Shown: piece by piece, positions 1 to 6,378 of the stretch
How the letters are laid out: every line of letters starts with the position of its first letter
How positions within the stretch are numbered: the stretch's first letter is position 1
Assembly (NCBI GenBank): GCA_022573095.1
Contig: JACZUR010000104.1
Span: forward strand, 1-7,703
Source: Gemmatimonadota bacterium
GTDB taxonomy: Bacteria; Gemmatimonadota; Gemmatimonadetes; Gemmatimonadales; GWC2-71-9
Reading direction: 5' to 3'
DNA length: 7,703 nucleotides
Notes under the pieces: generated by a model
What the model was told of the DNA's origin: nothing
Database searches by the model: none
What the model saw: the letters and a program-made list of their open reading frames with translations, nothing else
Program-made: the position numbers and the translations under genes

Positions 1-37
1 GTAGTAGTAATTCTCCTCAAAATCCACACTGACAGTC

Positions 38-1891
38 CTAAATGTCTTCGGCTCTGCCGCCCAGATGTTTAGCCAAGAACTCCTCGGCGGCCGCGTAGAA
101 CTTCAGCCGGTTTTTAGGTTTTGCAAACCCGTGCCCCTCATCGGGGAACAACATGTAGCGGTGATCTATTCCCTTCTCTTTCATCGCCTCCACGATCTGC
201 TCCGACTCGGCCTGTTTGACGCGAGGGTCGTTGGCGCCCTGCGCGATCAATATCGGAATCTTGATCTTGTCTACGTGAAACAAGGGTGAACGCGACTTCA
301 AGAACTCCTCATCGGTCTCGGGATTGCCGAGTCGCTTGTGCAACACCGAGAGGTAAGTAGACCAATAAGGTGGAATCGTTTCGATGAAGGTGAGCAAGTT
401 GCTGGGTCCGACGATGTCGACTGCGCACTTGAACAGATCGGGTGTAAACGTCGCACCCACAAGTGCGGCATAACCGCCGTACGATCCGCCATAGATTGCT
501 AGACGCTCCGGATCCGCAATGCCCTCCTGGACCGCCCAGTTGACCGCGTCCACCAGATCGTCATGCATCTTCCCGCCCCACTCGCGGTCGCCGGCGTTCA
601 CGAAATCTTTGCCGAACCCGATCGACCCGCGGTAGTTGATCTGTAAACACGCGTAACCGCGATTGGCCAGCCACTGCGCTTCGGGATCGTAGCCCCAGGT
701 GTCACGCGCCCACGGGCCGCCATGAACGTTTAACACCAGCGGCAAGTTTTCACGCCCCACACCGAGGGGCAGGGTGAGGTAGCCGTGTAACGTCAGCCCG
801 TCCCGCGACTCGATTCTGATCGGTTCCATAGGAGCCAGATCGTACTCGGCGAGTTCGGGACGGTTATAGAAGAGAAGAGACCCCTTTTTCGTTTTCCTGT
901 CGTACGCGTAGTATGCGGCGGGTCCGTCGTCCTGCGTGAAACCAACCAACCATACCTGATCGTCGTCCGTGCGGTCGTAGATCACAAAGTCGCCCGGGTT
1001 GAGTTCGCGAATCTTCGCAACGTCATCGGCAATCGAGTCGTCGATAACCGTCCAATCGAGCCGGGCACGCGAAAAACCCGCCATCTCAATCTCGTAACTG
1101 TCCGGATTCACCATCACGTTGCCCACGTCGAACGTGTCGTCCTCAGCGATCACATCTTGTTCACCTGACTCGATCTGAAGTTTTACGAGACGCGCTGCGT
1201 TGGATTCACGCGAGTCCGTCAGGAAGACATGAGTACCTGCTTTGTCGAATCCAAGCGGCGAGCTGTTCATGTTCTCTTCAGCGCTCCATGTGAGGAGCTG
1301 ATGCCACTCGTCATCGGCATCGTCCCGTATCATGAAGTCGAATCCGCCGTCGGGCAGGGCGGCCAGCGCACCCCTTACTACGAAGTTGGAGTCTGACACC
1401 CACCCAACCACGTTGCCGGGATTCTTGGCGATCTGCACCAGTTCTCCAGAACGCAGGTCGAGTCGGTAGATATCGTGCAATTTTTCGTCGTCCTTGTTAA
1501 GACCGACGAGTATATGATTGGGAAAATGTTTCGTGTGGTCGACTATGTGTACCTGAACTTTTTCGAACGGAGTGAGATTCCGCTGTTCACCCGTCTCGAG
1601 ATTCACCATGTAGAGAAGCCAGTTCTCATCTCCACCTTTGTCCTGAAGGTAGAGAATCGACTTGCTGTCGCGCGACCAGAGGTATAGTCGCACCCCGCGA
1701 TCCTTGTCGTCCGTAACCGGTCTAAATTCGTCTCCGCTGGCTTCTCCCACCCACACGTTGAGAACGCCGTCTAGGGGTGCGAGGTAAGCAAGACTCTTGC
1801 CGTCAGGTGAAAGCTGTGGGCTCGCCTTGTCGGGATTGCCGAACAGAACCTCACGGGGGATGAGTCTTGGCAGCGCATCTGGTTCCGTCAC
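38..1891 (-). CDS. S9 family serine peptidase (prolyl oligopeptidase / acylaminoacyl-peptidase type), cytoplasmic
   Basis: Predicted serine peptidase that cleaves short peptides or removes N-terminal acyl-amino acids. The N-terminal half (about residues 20-340) has the repeated 'SPDGK', 'WSRDSK' and 'GFDKAGTHVFL' patterns of a beta-propeller; the C-terminal 250 residues are an alpha/beta hydrolase. Numbered from the GTG start, the triad is Ser470 in GGSYGG, Asp555 in GANDPR and His587 in DEGHGF, and HGGPWAR is the usual oxyanion-loop motif. At 617 residues it has normal S9 length and looks intact. No signal peptide is seen, so it should act in the cytoplasm. I chose GTG at 1891 because it overlaps the stop of the upstream symporter as GTGA and has a GGGAGAG ribosome site 5 nt ahead. 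An ATG at 1924 would add 11 residues but has no clear ribosome site. It is the second gene of a coupled pair with the symporter. Family is secure; exact substrate is unknown. Confidence 0.93.
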   Translation of the reverse strand: MTEPDALPRLIPREVLFGNPDKASPQLSPDGKSLAYLAPLDGVLNVWVGEASGDEFRPVTDDKDRGVRLYLWSRDSKSILYLQDKGGDENWLLYMVNLETGEQRNLTPFEKVQVHIVDHTKHFPNHILVGLNKDDEKLHDIYRLDLRSGELVQIAKNPGNVVGWVSDSNFVVRGALAALPDGGFDFMIRDDADDEWHQLLTWSAEENMNSSPLGFDKAGTHVFLTDSRESNAARLVKLQIESGEQDVIAEDDTFDVGNVMVNPDSYEIEMAGFSRARLDWTVIDDSIADDVAKIRELNPGDFVIYDRTDDDQVWLVGFTQDDGPAAYYAYDRKTKKGSLLFYNRPELAEYDLAPMEPIRIESRDGLTLHGYLTLPLGVGRENLPLVLNVHGGPWARDTWGYDPEAQWLANRGYACLQINYRGSIGFGKDFVNAGDREWGGKMHDDLVDAVNWAVQEGIADPERLAIYGGSYGGYAALVGATFTPDLFKCAVDIVGPSNLLTFIETIPPYWSTYLSVLHKRLGNPETDEEFLKSRSPLFHVDKIKIPILIAQGANDPRVKQAESEQIVEAMKEKGIDHRYMLFPDEGHGFAKPKNRLKFYAAAEEFLAKHLGGRAEDI

Positions 1892-3144
1892 GCGGTCTCT
1901 CCCGCCGGCGGGACGCCGGACCATTTATCCACGATCGTTGCCGCCGCCAGGTGGCCGGTGACGTTGGTCGCGGTTCTGGCCATGTCGGGGATCCTGTCGA
2001 TACCAAACAGCAACGCTATCCCGTCCAGCGGTATCCCGGCGGCGCTAAGCGCGGGAGCCAGGGTGACCAGGCTCGCCGAGGGGACGCCCGCTACGGTGAG
2101 TGAAACTAGAAACGTTGCCAGGATAATTCCTCCCATCGCCCCCGCCGAGATCGGTACTTCGTAGAGATAGGCGAGGAAGATAACGGCTGCGCCCTGAAAC
2201 AACGCGCTGCCCGCCCGATTGATCGACGCCCCCAGGGCGAGGACGAAACTCGAAATCAATTTGGAAAGCTTTAGTTCCTTGTCCGCCACCTCGAGCATCG
2301 CCGGCAGTGTCGCCGAAGAACTCAGTACGGAGCACGCTATCGCTACAGGGCCAACGCATGCCTTCAGAAAGAATCCCGGTTTCACCCTCCCGAGCAGGGC
2401 GACAGCCGGCAGATAAACCACTGCGGCGAAGATGAGGAGAGCGACGATCACTGCCAGGATGAACACTGCCAGGCTCTGAATGAGAGCCATTCCCGTGCGA
2501 GCAGTGAATGGGGCGGCGAGAGCGAAGACGCCGACGGGAGCCACCAGCAGTATCCAGTGCACGAGTTTGATTAAGGCTGCTGCAAGCGAATCCGAGATTG
2601 AAATGAGACGAGTTCTGTCTGACTCCGGCAGGGAGGCGGTCGCCGCGCCCAAAAGCGCGACGAAGATGATCACCGGTAGCAGAGCTCCTTCGGCTGCCGC
2701 GCCAATCGGGTTTTCCGGGATCAGACCCAATAGGAAAGTGATCGGACTCTGTATGCCTTCTGTAGCGCCGGACCCTGCCACTTGAACTGCGGGGAGCAAA
2801 TCCTCGAACCGCAGACTTGCCGGATCCGATGCCAGCGGCAGTGCAAGCCACATCGTAACCATTCCGATTGCGATGGCCACGAAGCTCGTAACCCAGAAGA
2901 AGAGCAGTGATAACCCACCCATCTTGCCAAGTTTCTTCAGATTGCCAAGTCCCGCGACGCCACTGAACAGCGTAGTTGCGACCAGGGGAAGCACGACCAT
3001 TTTGATCAGACTCATGAACGCTCCCCCAAGGGGAGCGATTGCGGTTGCTGCGTTGATCCACGCAGGTATACCGCTCAGCGAGGCACCCAGACCGAAAAGG
3101 AGTCCGGCCGCCAGGCCGGTCAGAATGGCGACATGAATGTTCAT
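1888..3144 (-). CDS. Dicarboxylate/amino acid:cation symporter (DAACS / SLC1, GltP-DctA type) with altered cation-site motif
   Basis: A 418-residue inner-membrane secondary transporter of the glutamate transporter fold, the usual length for the family. Visible landmarks are many hydrophobic segments, the hairpin-1 serine motif SSSATLP (275-281), the TM7 motif LALGASINRAGSALFQG (about 302-318), the hairpin-2 motif AGVPSAS (352-358) and TM8 GIDRIPDMAR followed by TATNVTGH (381-398). Family members carry glutamate, aspartate or C4-dicarboxylates with Na+ or H+. By motif alignment to GltPh, Asp394, Arg397 and Asn401 are kept (D387, R390, N394), as expected for an amino or dicarboxylic acid. However, the NMDGT motif reads NRAGS and GltPh Asp405 is His398, so two sodium-ligand aspartates are missing. 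ATG at 3144 has no clear Shine-Dalgarno site and faces the divergent SDR across 40 bp. It is first in a pair with the S9 peptidase. Family is secure; substrate and coupling ion are inferred. Confidence 0.93.
   Translation of the reverse strand: MNIHVAILTGLAAGLLFGLGASLSGIPAWINAATAIAPLGGAFMSLIKMVVLPLVATTLFSGVAGLGNLKKLGKMGGLSLLFFWVTSFVAIAIGMVTMWLALPLASDPASLRFEDLLPAVQVAGSGATEGIQSPITFLLGLIPENPIGAAAEGALLPVIIFVALLGAATASLPESDRTRLISISDSLAAALIKLVHWILLVAPVGVFALAAPFTARTGMALIQSLAVFILAVIVALLIFAAVVYLPAVALLGRVKPGFFLKACVGPVAIACSVLSSSATLPAMLEVADKELKLSKLISSFVLALGASINRAGSALFQGAAVIFLAYLYEVPISAGAMGGIILATFLVSLTVAGVPSASLVTLAPALSAAGIPLDGIALLFGIDRIPDMARTATNVTGHLAAATIVDKWSGVPPAGETA
1897..1903 (-). promoter_or_regulatory. 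Ribosome binding site of the S9 peptidase, inside the symporter gene
   Basis: On the minus strand GGGAGAG is followed by five bases and then GTGA, where the peptidase GTG and the symporter TGA share two bases. This site decides the start in favour of 1891 over the ATG at 1924 and implies that ribosomes finishing the symporter restart on the peptidase. Confidence 0.65.
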
Positions 3145-3184
3145 AGGCTAATTTGCGGGCTGCTTATCCGAAGGAGAATAAGTT
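3145..3184. promoter_or_regulatory. 40-bp divergent intergenic region between symporter and SDR
   Basis: The two divergent starts are only 40 bp apart. The right half holds the SDR ribosome site. On the symporter side I see no Shine-Dalgarno sequence, so its mRNA may have a very short leader. AT-rich bits (TAATTT at 3147-3152; TTATTC on the minus strand near 3182-3177) could serve as -10 elements, but neither has a convincing -35. The promoters must overlap each other or reach into the coding regions, which would link the two genes' transcription. Confidence 0.35.
3171..3176 (+). promoter_or_regulatory. Ribosome binding site deciding the GTG start of the SDR
   Basis: AAGGAG lies 8 nt before GTG at 3185, a near-ideal Shine-Dalgarno site. 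It supports GTG as the true start, with no competing in-frame ATG nearby. Confidence 0.8.
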
Positions 3185-3982
3185 GTGGAACACGCACAAA
3201 CTACAACGCCCCACTGGGCTCTGATTCTCGGCGCTTCGAGCGGGTTCGGCGAAGCATGTGCCCGGGAGCTTGCGAAGGCGGGATACGATATCGCCGGCGT
3301 GCACCTGGATAGGAAGGCCGGTCTGGCGCACGTGGCGGAAATCACCGAGGCGATCGAAGCCGAAGGGCGTCGCGCGATGTTCTTCAACGTCAATGCGGCG
3401 GATGAAGAAAAGCGAAAAAATGTTATCAAGAGTCTATCGCAAGACACCGAGTCAAATGGTGGAACGGTTGCCGTGCTGATGCATTCGCTCGCCTTCGGTA
3501 CGCTGCGCCCGTACATCGGAGATAAGGTGCTGACTAAAGCCAACATCGAGATGACGGTAGATGTGATGGCTCACAGTCTTGTGTATTGGGCTCAAGATAT
3601 TGTTGCTGCCGGCTTGATGGGTAACGGCGGCAGAATATTTTCAATGACTTCCTCTGGGTCGACAAGAGTAATTCTCTCCTATGGGGCGGTGTCTGCCGCC
3701 AAGTGCGCGCTTGAATCACATACGCGGCAATTGGCGCGGGAACTCGCCGGTCACGGCATAACCGTCAATGCTCTTAGGGGAGGAGTCACCAAAACGCCTG
3801 CCTCCGAGAAGATTCCTGGGAGTGATGAGTTGTTCGCACAGGCTGAGAAGCGAAACCCTCATGGCAGGCTTACTACTACCGCCGACCTCTCGAAGGCACT
3901 CGTGGCACTCTGCGATCCCGGTACCGACTGGATAACCGGAAACGTGATCAATGTCGACGGTGGTGAGGAGATATCCGGCTGA
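3185..3982 (+). CDS. Short-chain dehydrogenase/reductase with enoyl-ACP-reductase-type active-site spacing
   Basis: A 265-residue NAD(P)H-dependent oxidoreductase of the SDR superfamily. The Rossmann dinucleotide loop is GASSGFG (16-22). The active site is Tyr166 and Lys173 in SYGAVSAAK, the Tyr-x6-Lys spacing of enoyl-ACP reductases (FabI/FabL) rather than the Tyr-x3-Lys of classical SDRs such as FabG. HSLAFG (100-105) resembles the FabI 'HSIGF' segment, and the tail GNVINVDGGE is typical of SDR sheets binding the cofactor. The position of E. coli FabI Tyr146, counted back from the active tyrosine, holds Ser156, so it is not a standard FabI. It may reduce trans-2-enoyl-ACP or enoyl-CoA in fatty acid metabolism, but another substrate is possible. 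GTG start with strong AAGGAG. Transcribed alone, divergent from the symporter and convergent with the helical gene 16 bp beyond its stop. SDR assignment is firm; the enoyl reductase role is inferred. Confidence 0.9.
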   Translation: MEHAQTTTPHWALILGASSGFGEACARELAKAGYDIAGVHLDRKAGLAHVAEITEAIEAEGRRAMFFNVNAADEEKRKNVIKSLSQDTESNGGTVAVLMHSLAFGTLRPYIGDKVLTKANIEMTVDVMAHSLVYWAQDIVAAGLMGNGGRIFSMTSSGSTRVILSYGAVSAAKCALESHTRQLARELAGHGITVNALRGGVTKTPASEKIPGSDELFAQAEKRNPHGRLTTTADLSKALVALCDPGTDWITGNVINVDGGEEISG

Positions 3983-3998
3983 CGAGTCCGGATGATGG

Positions 3999-4400
3999 TC
4001 AGCCCCCTTCTCTTATCTGCGCTAACTCTTTCTCGAAGGCTTCCAGTTGTTGGCTAATTTTGTCGACGCCGGGTTCTTCTTTGGCTGCGACTCCGTTCTC
4101 AATGAGGAGCGTCTGCACCAGTGCGTCGGTATATCCTACGACCACGCGCGTAATACCTTTATCGACGAATCGGTTCAGTCGTATGATCGTTGCCATTGAC
4201 TGCCTGGAAGGGAGCGCAGCGAGCACTGCCGAGAGGTTTCTTATCAGCAACTCCCTCAGATGCTGGAGTTCGTCGACGACCTCTCCGGCGGCGAGCCCTC
4301 TCTTCGCTGCGGCGACGCCATGGAACTCACAGGCTTCGAGCCATAACTCCGCTACCTGACGGCGCAACGGCCCGGCGGTTTCGACCAATATGTCTACCAA
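3999..4400 (-). CDS. All-helical protein resembling the RsbRD N-terminal sensory domain (downstream part of an interrupted frame)
   Basis: A 133-residue soluble, mostly helical protein beginning at a TTG with a poor ribosome site. The spaced residues (FHG-x3-AKRG-x4-GEVVDEL-x-HLRELL at about 27-53 and RLNRFVDKGITRVVVGY at about 74-90) recall the four-helix RsbRD N-terminal-like domain found at the front of stressosome proteins and some histidine kinases. Here it would stand alone, with a lysine/glutamate-rich C-terminal helix, no output domain and no membrane segment. The same frame stays open and protein-like for 25 codons upstream of the TTG with no ATG, GTG or TTG, then reaches a TGA at 4476-4478, then continues open again to ATG codons at 4511, 4553 and 4565. 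The TTG product would therefore lack the first helix or two. Gene callers would probably annotate only this part. It is likely a damaged gene, or a real gene with a sequence error; family assignment is from pattern memory only. Confidence 0.6.
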   Translation of the reverse strand: MVDILVETAGPLRRQVAELWLEACEFHGVAAAKRGLAAGEVVDELQHLRELLIRNLSAVLAALPSRQSMATIIRLNRFVDKGITRVVVGYTDALVQTLLIENGVAAKEEPGVDKISQQLEAFEKELAQIREGG

Positions 4401-4565
4401 GAGTCCGAGTTCTCGTTCGATATCGGGACGTTTTGAGCGGGGGTCGTTGTTGATTCGGCTGGTGACCCAATTCGATCAGAGGCGAATTAGCTCTGGTTTC
4501 TGAGCTTTCATCTCTCGGGCCACCGCGCTGAGGGCGGGCGCCGAGGGCCGCATGGCTAGACCCAT
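4401..4565 (-). pseudogene. Upstream in-frame part of the helical sensor-like gene, broken by a TGA at 4476-4478
   Basis: Reading the minus strand in the frame of the downstream gene, ATG 4565 begins MGLAMRPSAPALSAVARE, followed by MKAQKPELIRL, TGA, SNWVTSRINNDPRSKRPD and IERELGLLVD, then joins the next frame without a shift. The 'KPELIRL-stop-SNWV' stretch looks like the first helix of an RsbRD-type domain ('...eLi..W...v'), so the TGA falls inside what should be one helix. A CGA to TGA or TGG to TGA change would explain it. Full length would be about 188 residues from ATG 4565 or 170 from ATG 4511. ATG 4565 has only a weak AGG 8 nt ahead; ATG 4511 has GAGAG directly against it. The reading frame and stop are seen directly; the decay interpretation is inferred. 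Confidence 0.5.
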
Positions 4566-4635
4566 GACGTGAGCCTGTGCATTTTCATGGAGAGGTGAAA
4601 ATACCCGATGGTACGGGGGACGTCAAAAAACACAG

Positions 4636-5484
4636 ATGGCGACCGCAAAAAAGAGGGCGTTTGAACTAAGGGGAGCCGACGGCGGGCCGCTGAGGGGTGA
4701 CGTTCGAGCGGCCGGTGGCGGGAGCGGAGCCCCTGCCGTGGTCATCTGCCATGGCTTCAAAGGCTTCAAAGACTGGGGGTTCTTCCCGCATCTGGCAGAT
4801 CGCATCGCCAAGGCCGGGATAACCGCAATTTCTTTCAATTTTTCAGGAAGTGGAGTGGGCGAAGACGGCGAAACCTTCTCAGAGCCGGAACGATTTGCAA
4901 AGAACACGTACACGCGTGAACTGAAAGACCTGGAGTCGGTAACGGCCGCACTTGCCGCGGGTGCCCTTGTCGATGGTTTGGCGGTCCCGACGAAGGTTGG
5001 TCTGTTCGGCCACAGCCGAGGGGCTGCGGCCGCGTTAATTCACGCGAGCGAGAACGACTCGATGTGCTCGCTTGTGACCTGGGCCGCGATAGGATCTGTC
5101 GGACGCTGGTCGCGGGAGAACGTCGAGCGGTGGCGCGCGGAGGGGAAGTTGGACATCGTGAACTCTCGCACCGGTGACGTTCTTCCCCTCCTTACCGACA
5201 CGCTCGATGACATAGAACAGAATCGCGAGCGGCTCGATCTCAGGAAAGCGGCGAGCCGGCTCCGCATCAAGTGGACGATCATACATGCCGATGACGATGT
5301 GGATGTATCAGTGGCTGACGCAGAAAAACTGTACGACGCGACTCGTAAAGAAGATACGGAGTTGCTGGTGATACCGGGGGGAGGCCACACCCTCGGAGCG
5401 AAACACCCATGGATCGGTATGACGCCTCAACTCAGCGTTGCGATGGATGCAACCGTAAATCGGTTTACGAACGATCTGTTTTGA
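4636..5484 (+). CDS. Alpha/beta hydrolase (dienelactone-hydrolase/esterase-like)
   Basis: A 282-residue soluble alpha/beta-fold hydrolase, probably a carboxylesterase or related ester or thioester hydrolase in the cytoplasm, since no signal peptide or membrane segment is seen. The oxyanion-loop motif is HGFKG (39-43), the nucleophile elbow is GHSRGA with Ser127, the acid is probably Asp221 in HADDDVD, and the histidine is His251 in GGGHT. The order and spacing are right for a complete triad. The region between the elbow and the acid (about 150-205) carries a charged helical cap, which would shape the substrate pocket. ATG 4636 is the only in-frame ATG, GTG or TTG start between the upstream stop and the conserved region; a purine run GGGGGA sits 15 nt ahead, rather far for a ribosome site. 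It is divergent from the broken helical gene and converges on a small membrane-protein gene. The substrate cannot be read from sequence. Confidence 0.9.
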   Translation: MATAKKRAFELRGADGGPLRGDVRAAGGGSGAPAVVICHGFKGFKDWGFFPHLADRIAKAGITAISFNFSGSGVGEDGETFSEPERFAKNTYTRELKDLESVTAALAAGALVDGLAVPTKVGLFGHSRGAAAALIHASENDSMCSLVTWAAIGSVGRWSRENVERWRAEGKLDIVNSRTGDVLPLLTDTLDDIEQNRERLDLRKAASRLRIKWTIIHADDDVDVSVADAEKLYDATRKEDTELLVIPGGGHTLGAKHPWIGMTPQLSVAMDATVNRFTNDLF

Positions 5485-5515
5485 CGGAAAGTACTGCTGC
5501 AGACGCGGCGGTTAG

Positions 5516-5716
5516 TTACAGGCCGGCGTTGTAAAGGTCGTCCATGTCGTAGCTAGTAGCCGGAGAATCAGCGGGTTGCGGCTCCACCCGAAGGCTGCGC
5601 AATATGATTCCCGCCGCGGCAAATGTGGCTACGGTAACGAGGCTGAGCGCCAACTTGTTGATCCCGAACCTCCTGGCTTCCTTTGACTTGTCCTGCAATT
5701 CCTTACTCTGTCCCAT
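5516..5716 (-). CDS. Small single-pass membrane protein of unknown function
   Basis: A 66-residue protein I do not recognise. A charged N-terminal helix (about 1-18, rich in Lys, Glu and Arg) leads to one hydrophobic segment LALSLVTVATFAAAGIIL (about 22-39), flanked by basic residues on both sides, then a short proline-containing acidic tail ending in YDMDDLYNAGL. It looks like a single membrane anchor rather than a cleaved signal peptide, because no small-residue cleavage motif follows the hydrophobic core. ATG 5716 has a G-rich stretch (GGGGTG) roughly 9-14 nt upstream. It is divergent from the Nudix gene with 38 bp between starts and convergent with the hydrolase (31 bp apart). Coding is supported by the coherent charge and hydrophobicity layout and the tight fit between its neighbours, but not by any known family. 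Confidence 0.6.
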   Translation of the reverse strand: MGQSKELQDKSKEARRFGINKLALSLVTVATFAAAGIILRSLRVEPQPADSPATSYDMDDLYNAGL

Positions 5717-5740
5717 CGAACGTCACACCCCAAACAACGG

Positions 5741-5763
5741 TTGAAACAAAAGAAATGTTTCAA
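5741..5763. repeat. Perfect 8-bp inverted repeat across the Nudix start codon
   Basis: TTGAAACA (5741-5748) and TGTTTCAA (5756-5763) are exact reverse complements separated by AAAGAAA. The ATG at 5755 spans the loop/right-arm boundary. It could be an operator between the divergent small-protein and Nudix genes, or an mRNA hairpin that hides the start codon. The repeat is seen directly; its function is inferred. Confidence 0.6.
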
Positions 5764-6345
5764 AATGAAATGCTGCCGACAACACTAGAAGAACTCCACC
5801 AACGGATGGAAGGTCACACGCCCCTTCGCGTGAACGAGGCCGGTGTGGCGGAAGCAGCCGTGAGCGTCTTGCTGTCGCCGAATGGATCCGGTGATCTCGA
5901 GTTACTGCTGCTAAAGCGAGCCGAAAGACGAGACGATCCGTGGTCGGGCCAGATATCGCTTCCCGGAGGGCGGCGCGACACCGAAGATGAGGATCTACTT
6001 GCCACGGCGATCCGGGAAACACGGGAAGAGACGGGAGTAGTCGTGACACGTGATGCGCTGGTCGGTGAACTGGACGACGTTTATCCGCGTAGTGAGTTGC
6101 TGCCGTCGCTCTTCGCGCGTCCCTTTGTTTTCTTTCACCCGCTGCGAGCAAGACCGACCCTGGGTCCGGAGGCTGATCTGGCGCTTTGGGTCACTACTTC
6201 CGAGCTGCGCGCCTCGGAGCGGCGAGATACGGTAAACGCTGGCGGTACACTGCGGACAGTTACCGGGTATCGCATAGGTCCCCACTTTCTGTGGGGCCTC
6301 ACCGAGCGCGTGCTCACCCCGCTGTTGGATCTCATCGGAGCCTGA
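5755..6345 (+). CDS. Nudix hydrolase, CoA diphosphatase type (NudL/YeaB/PCD1-like)
   Basis: A 196-residue Nudix enzyme predicted to split CoA or acyl-CoA into phosphopantetheine and 3',5'-ADP, or a related nucleoside diphosphate compound, using Mg2+ or Mn2+. The Nudix box runs from GGRRD (71-75) through TAIRETREETGV (84-95), with the metal-binding REXXEE residues intact. Directly before it, LLLLKRAERRDDPWSGQISLPGG (about 50-72) matches the extra CoA-pyrophosphatase motif with its R, G and LPGG positions. The C-terminal part (GYRIGPHFLWGLTERVL) is also typical of this subfamily. The length is normal. The open frame reaches back to a TTG at 5683, but that would run through the divergent small gene, so I prefer ATG 5755; ATG 5770 is also possible. 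None of these has a good ribosome site. It sits alone, upstream of the metalloregulator unit. Family is firm; exact substrate is inferred. Confidence 0.9.
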   Translation: MFQNEMLPTTLEELHQRMEGHTPLRVNEAGVAEAAVSVLLSPNGSGDLELLLLKRAERRDDPWSGQISLPGGRRDTEDEDLLATAIRETREETGVVVTRDALVGELDDVYPRSELLPSLFARPFVFFHPLRARPTLGPEADLALWVTTSELRASERRDTVNAGGTLRTVTGYRIGPHFLWGLTERVLTPLLDLIGA

Positions 6346-6378
6346 ATCCCAGCTCACTCAACCGACCCCAGAATTTGG

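Noticed and set aside
1..37. Minus-strand GAGGAG at 18-13 as ribosome site of a further gene beyond the window
   Set aside because: No start codon lies within the remaining 12 bases, so the spacing would be long and the gene cannot be seen.
1892..1924. ATG at 1924 as start of the S9 peptidase
   Set aside because: Possible, but it has no clear ribosome site and the added 11 residues look like arginine-rich read-back into the symporter end; the GTG at 1891 has both a good ribosome site and GTGA coupling.
2045..3061. A 338-codon open frame on the minus strand in another phase of the symporter gene
   Set aside because: It lies wholly inside the symporter, and its translation is arginine/glycine/serine-rich with no recognisable domain, typical of an out-of-frame reading of GC-rich coding DNA.
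3973..3993. Inverted repeat ATCCGG ... CCGGAT at the SDR end, considered as a terminator
   Set aside because: The stem is only 6 bp with a 9-nt loop and there is no T-run on either side, so a factor-independent terminator is not supported.
4060..4359. A 99-codon plus-strand frame opposite the helical gene
   Set aside because: Serine- and threonine-rich with no domain; the minus-strand reading gives a coherent amphipathic helical protein.
4476..4478. TGA as selenocysteine
   Set aside because: The position is inside an ordinary helix without a redox motif, no selenocysteine genes are visible, and a nonsense change or sequence error is simpler.
5683..5754. TTG at 5683 as start of the Nudix protein
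   Set aside because: It would overlap the divergent small gene by over 30 bp and add a non-conserved segment; no ribosome site is present.
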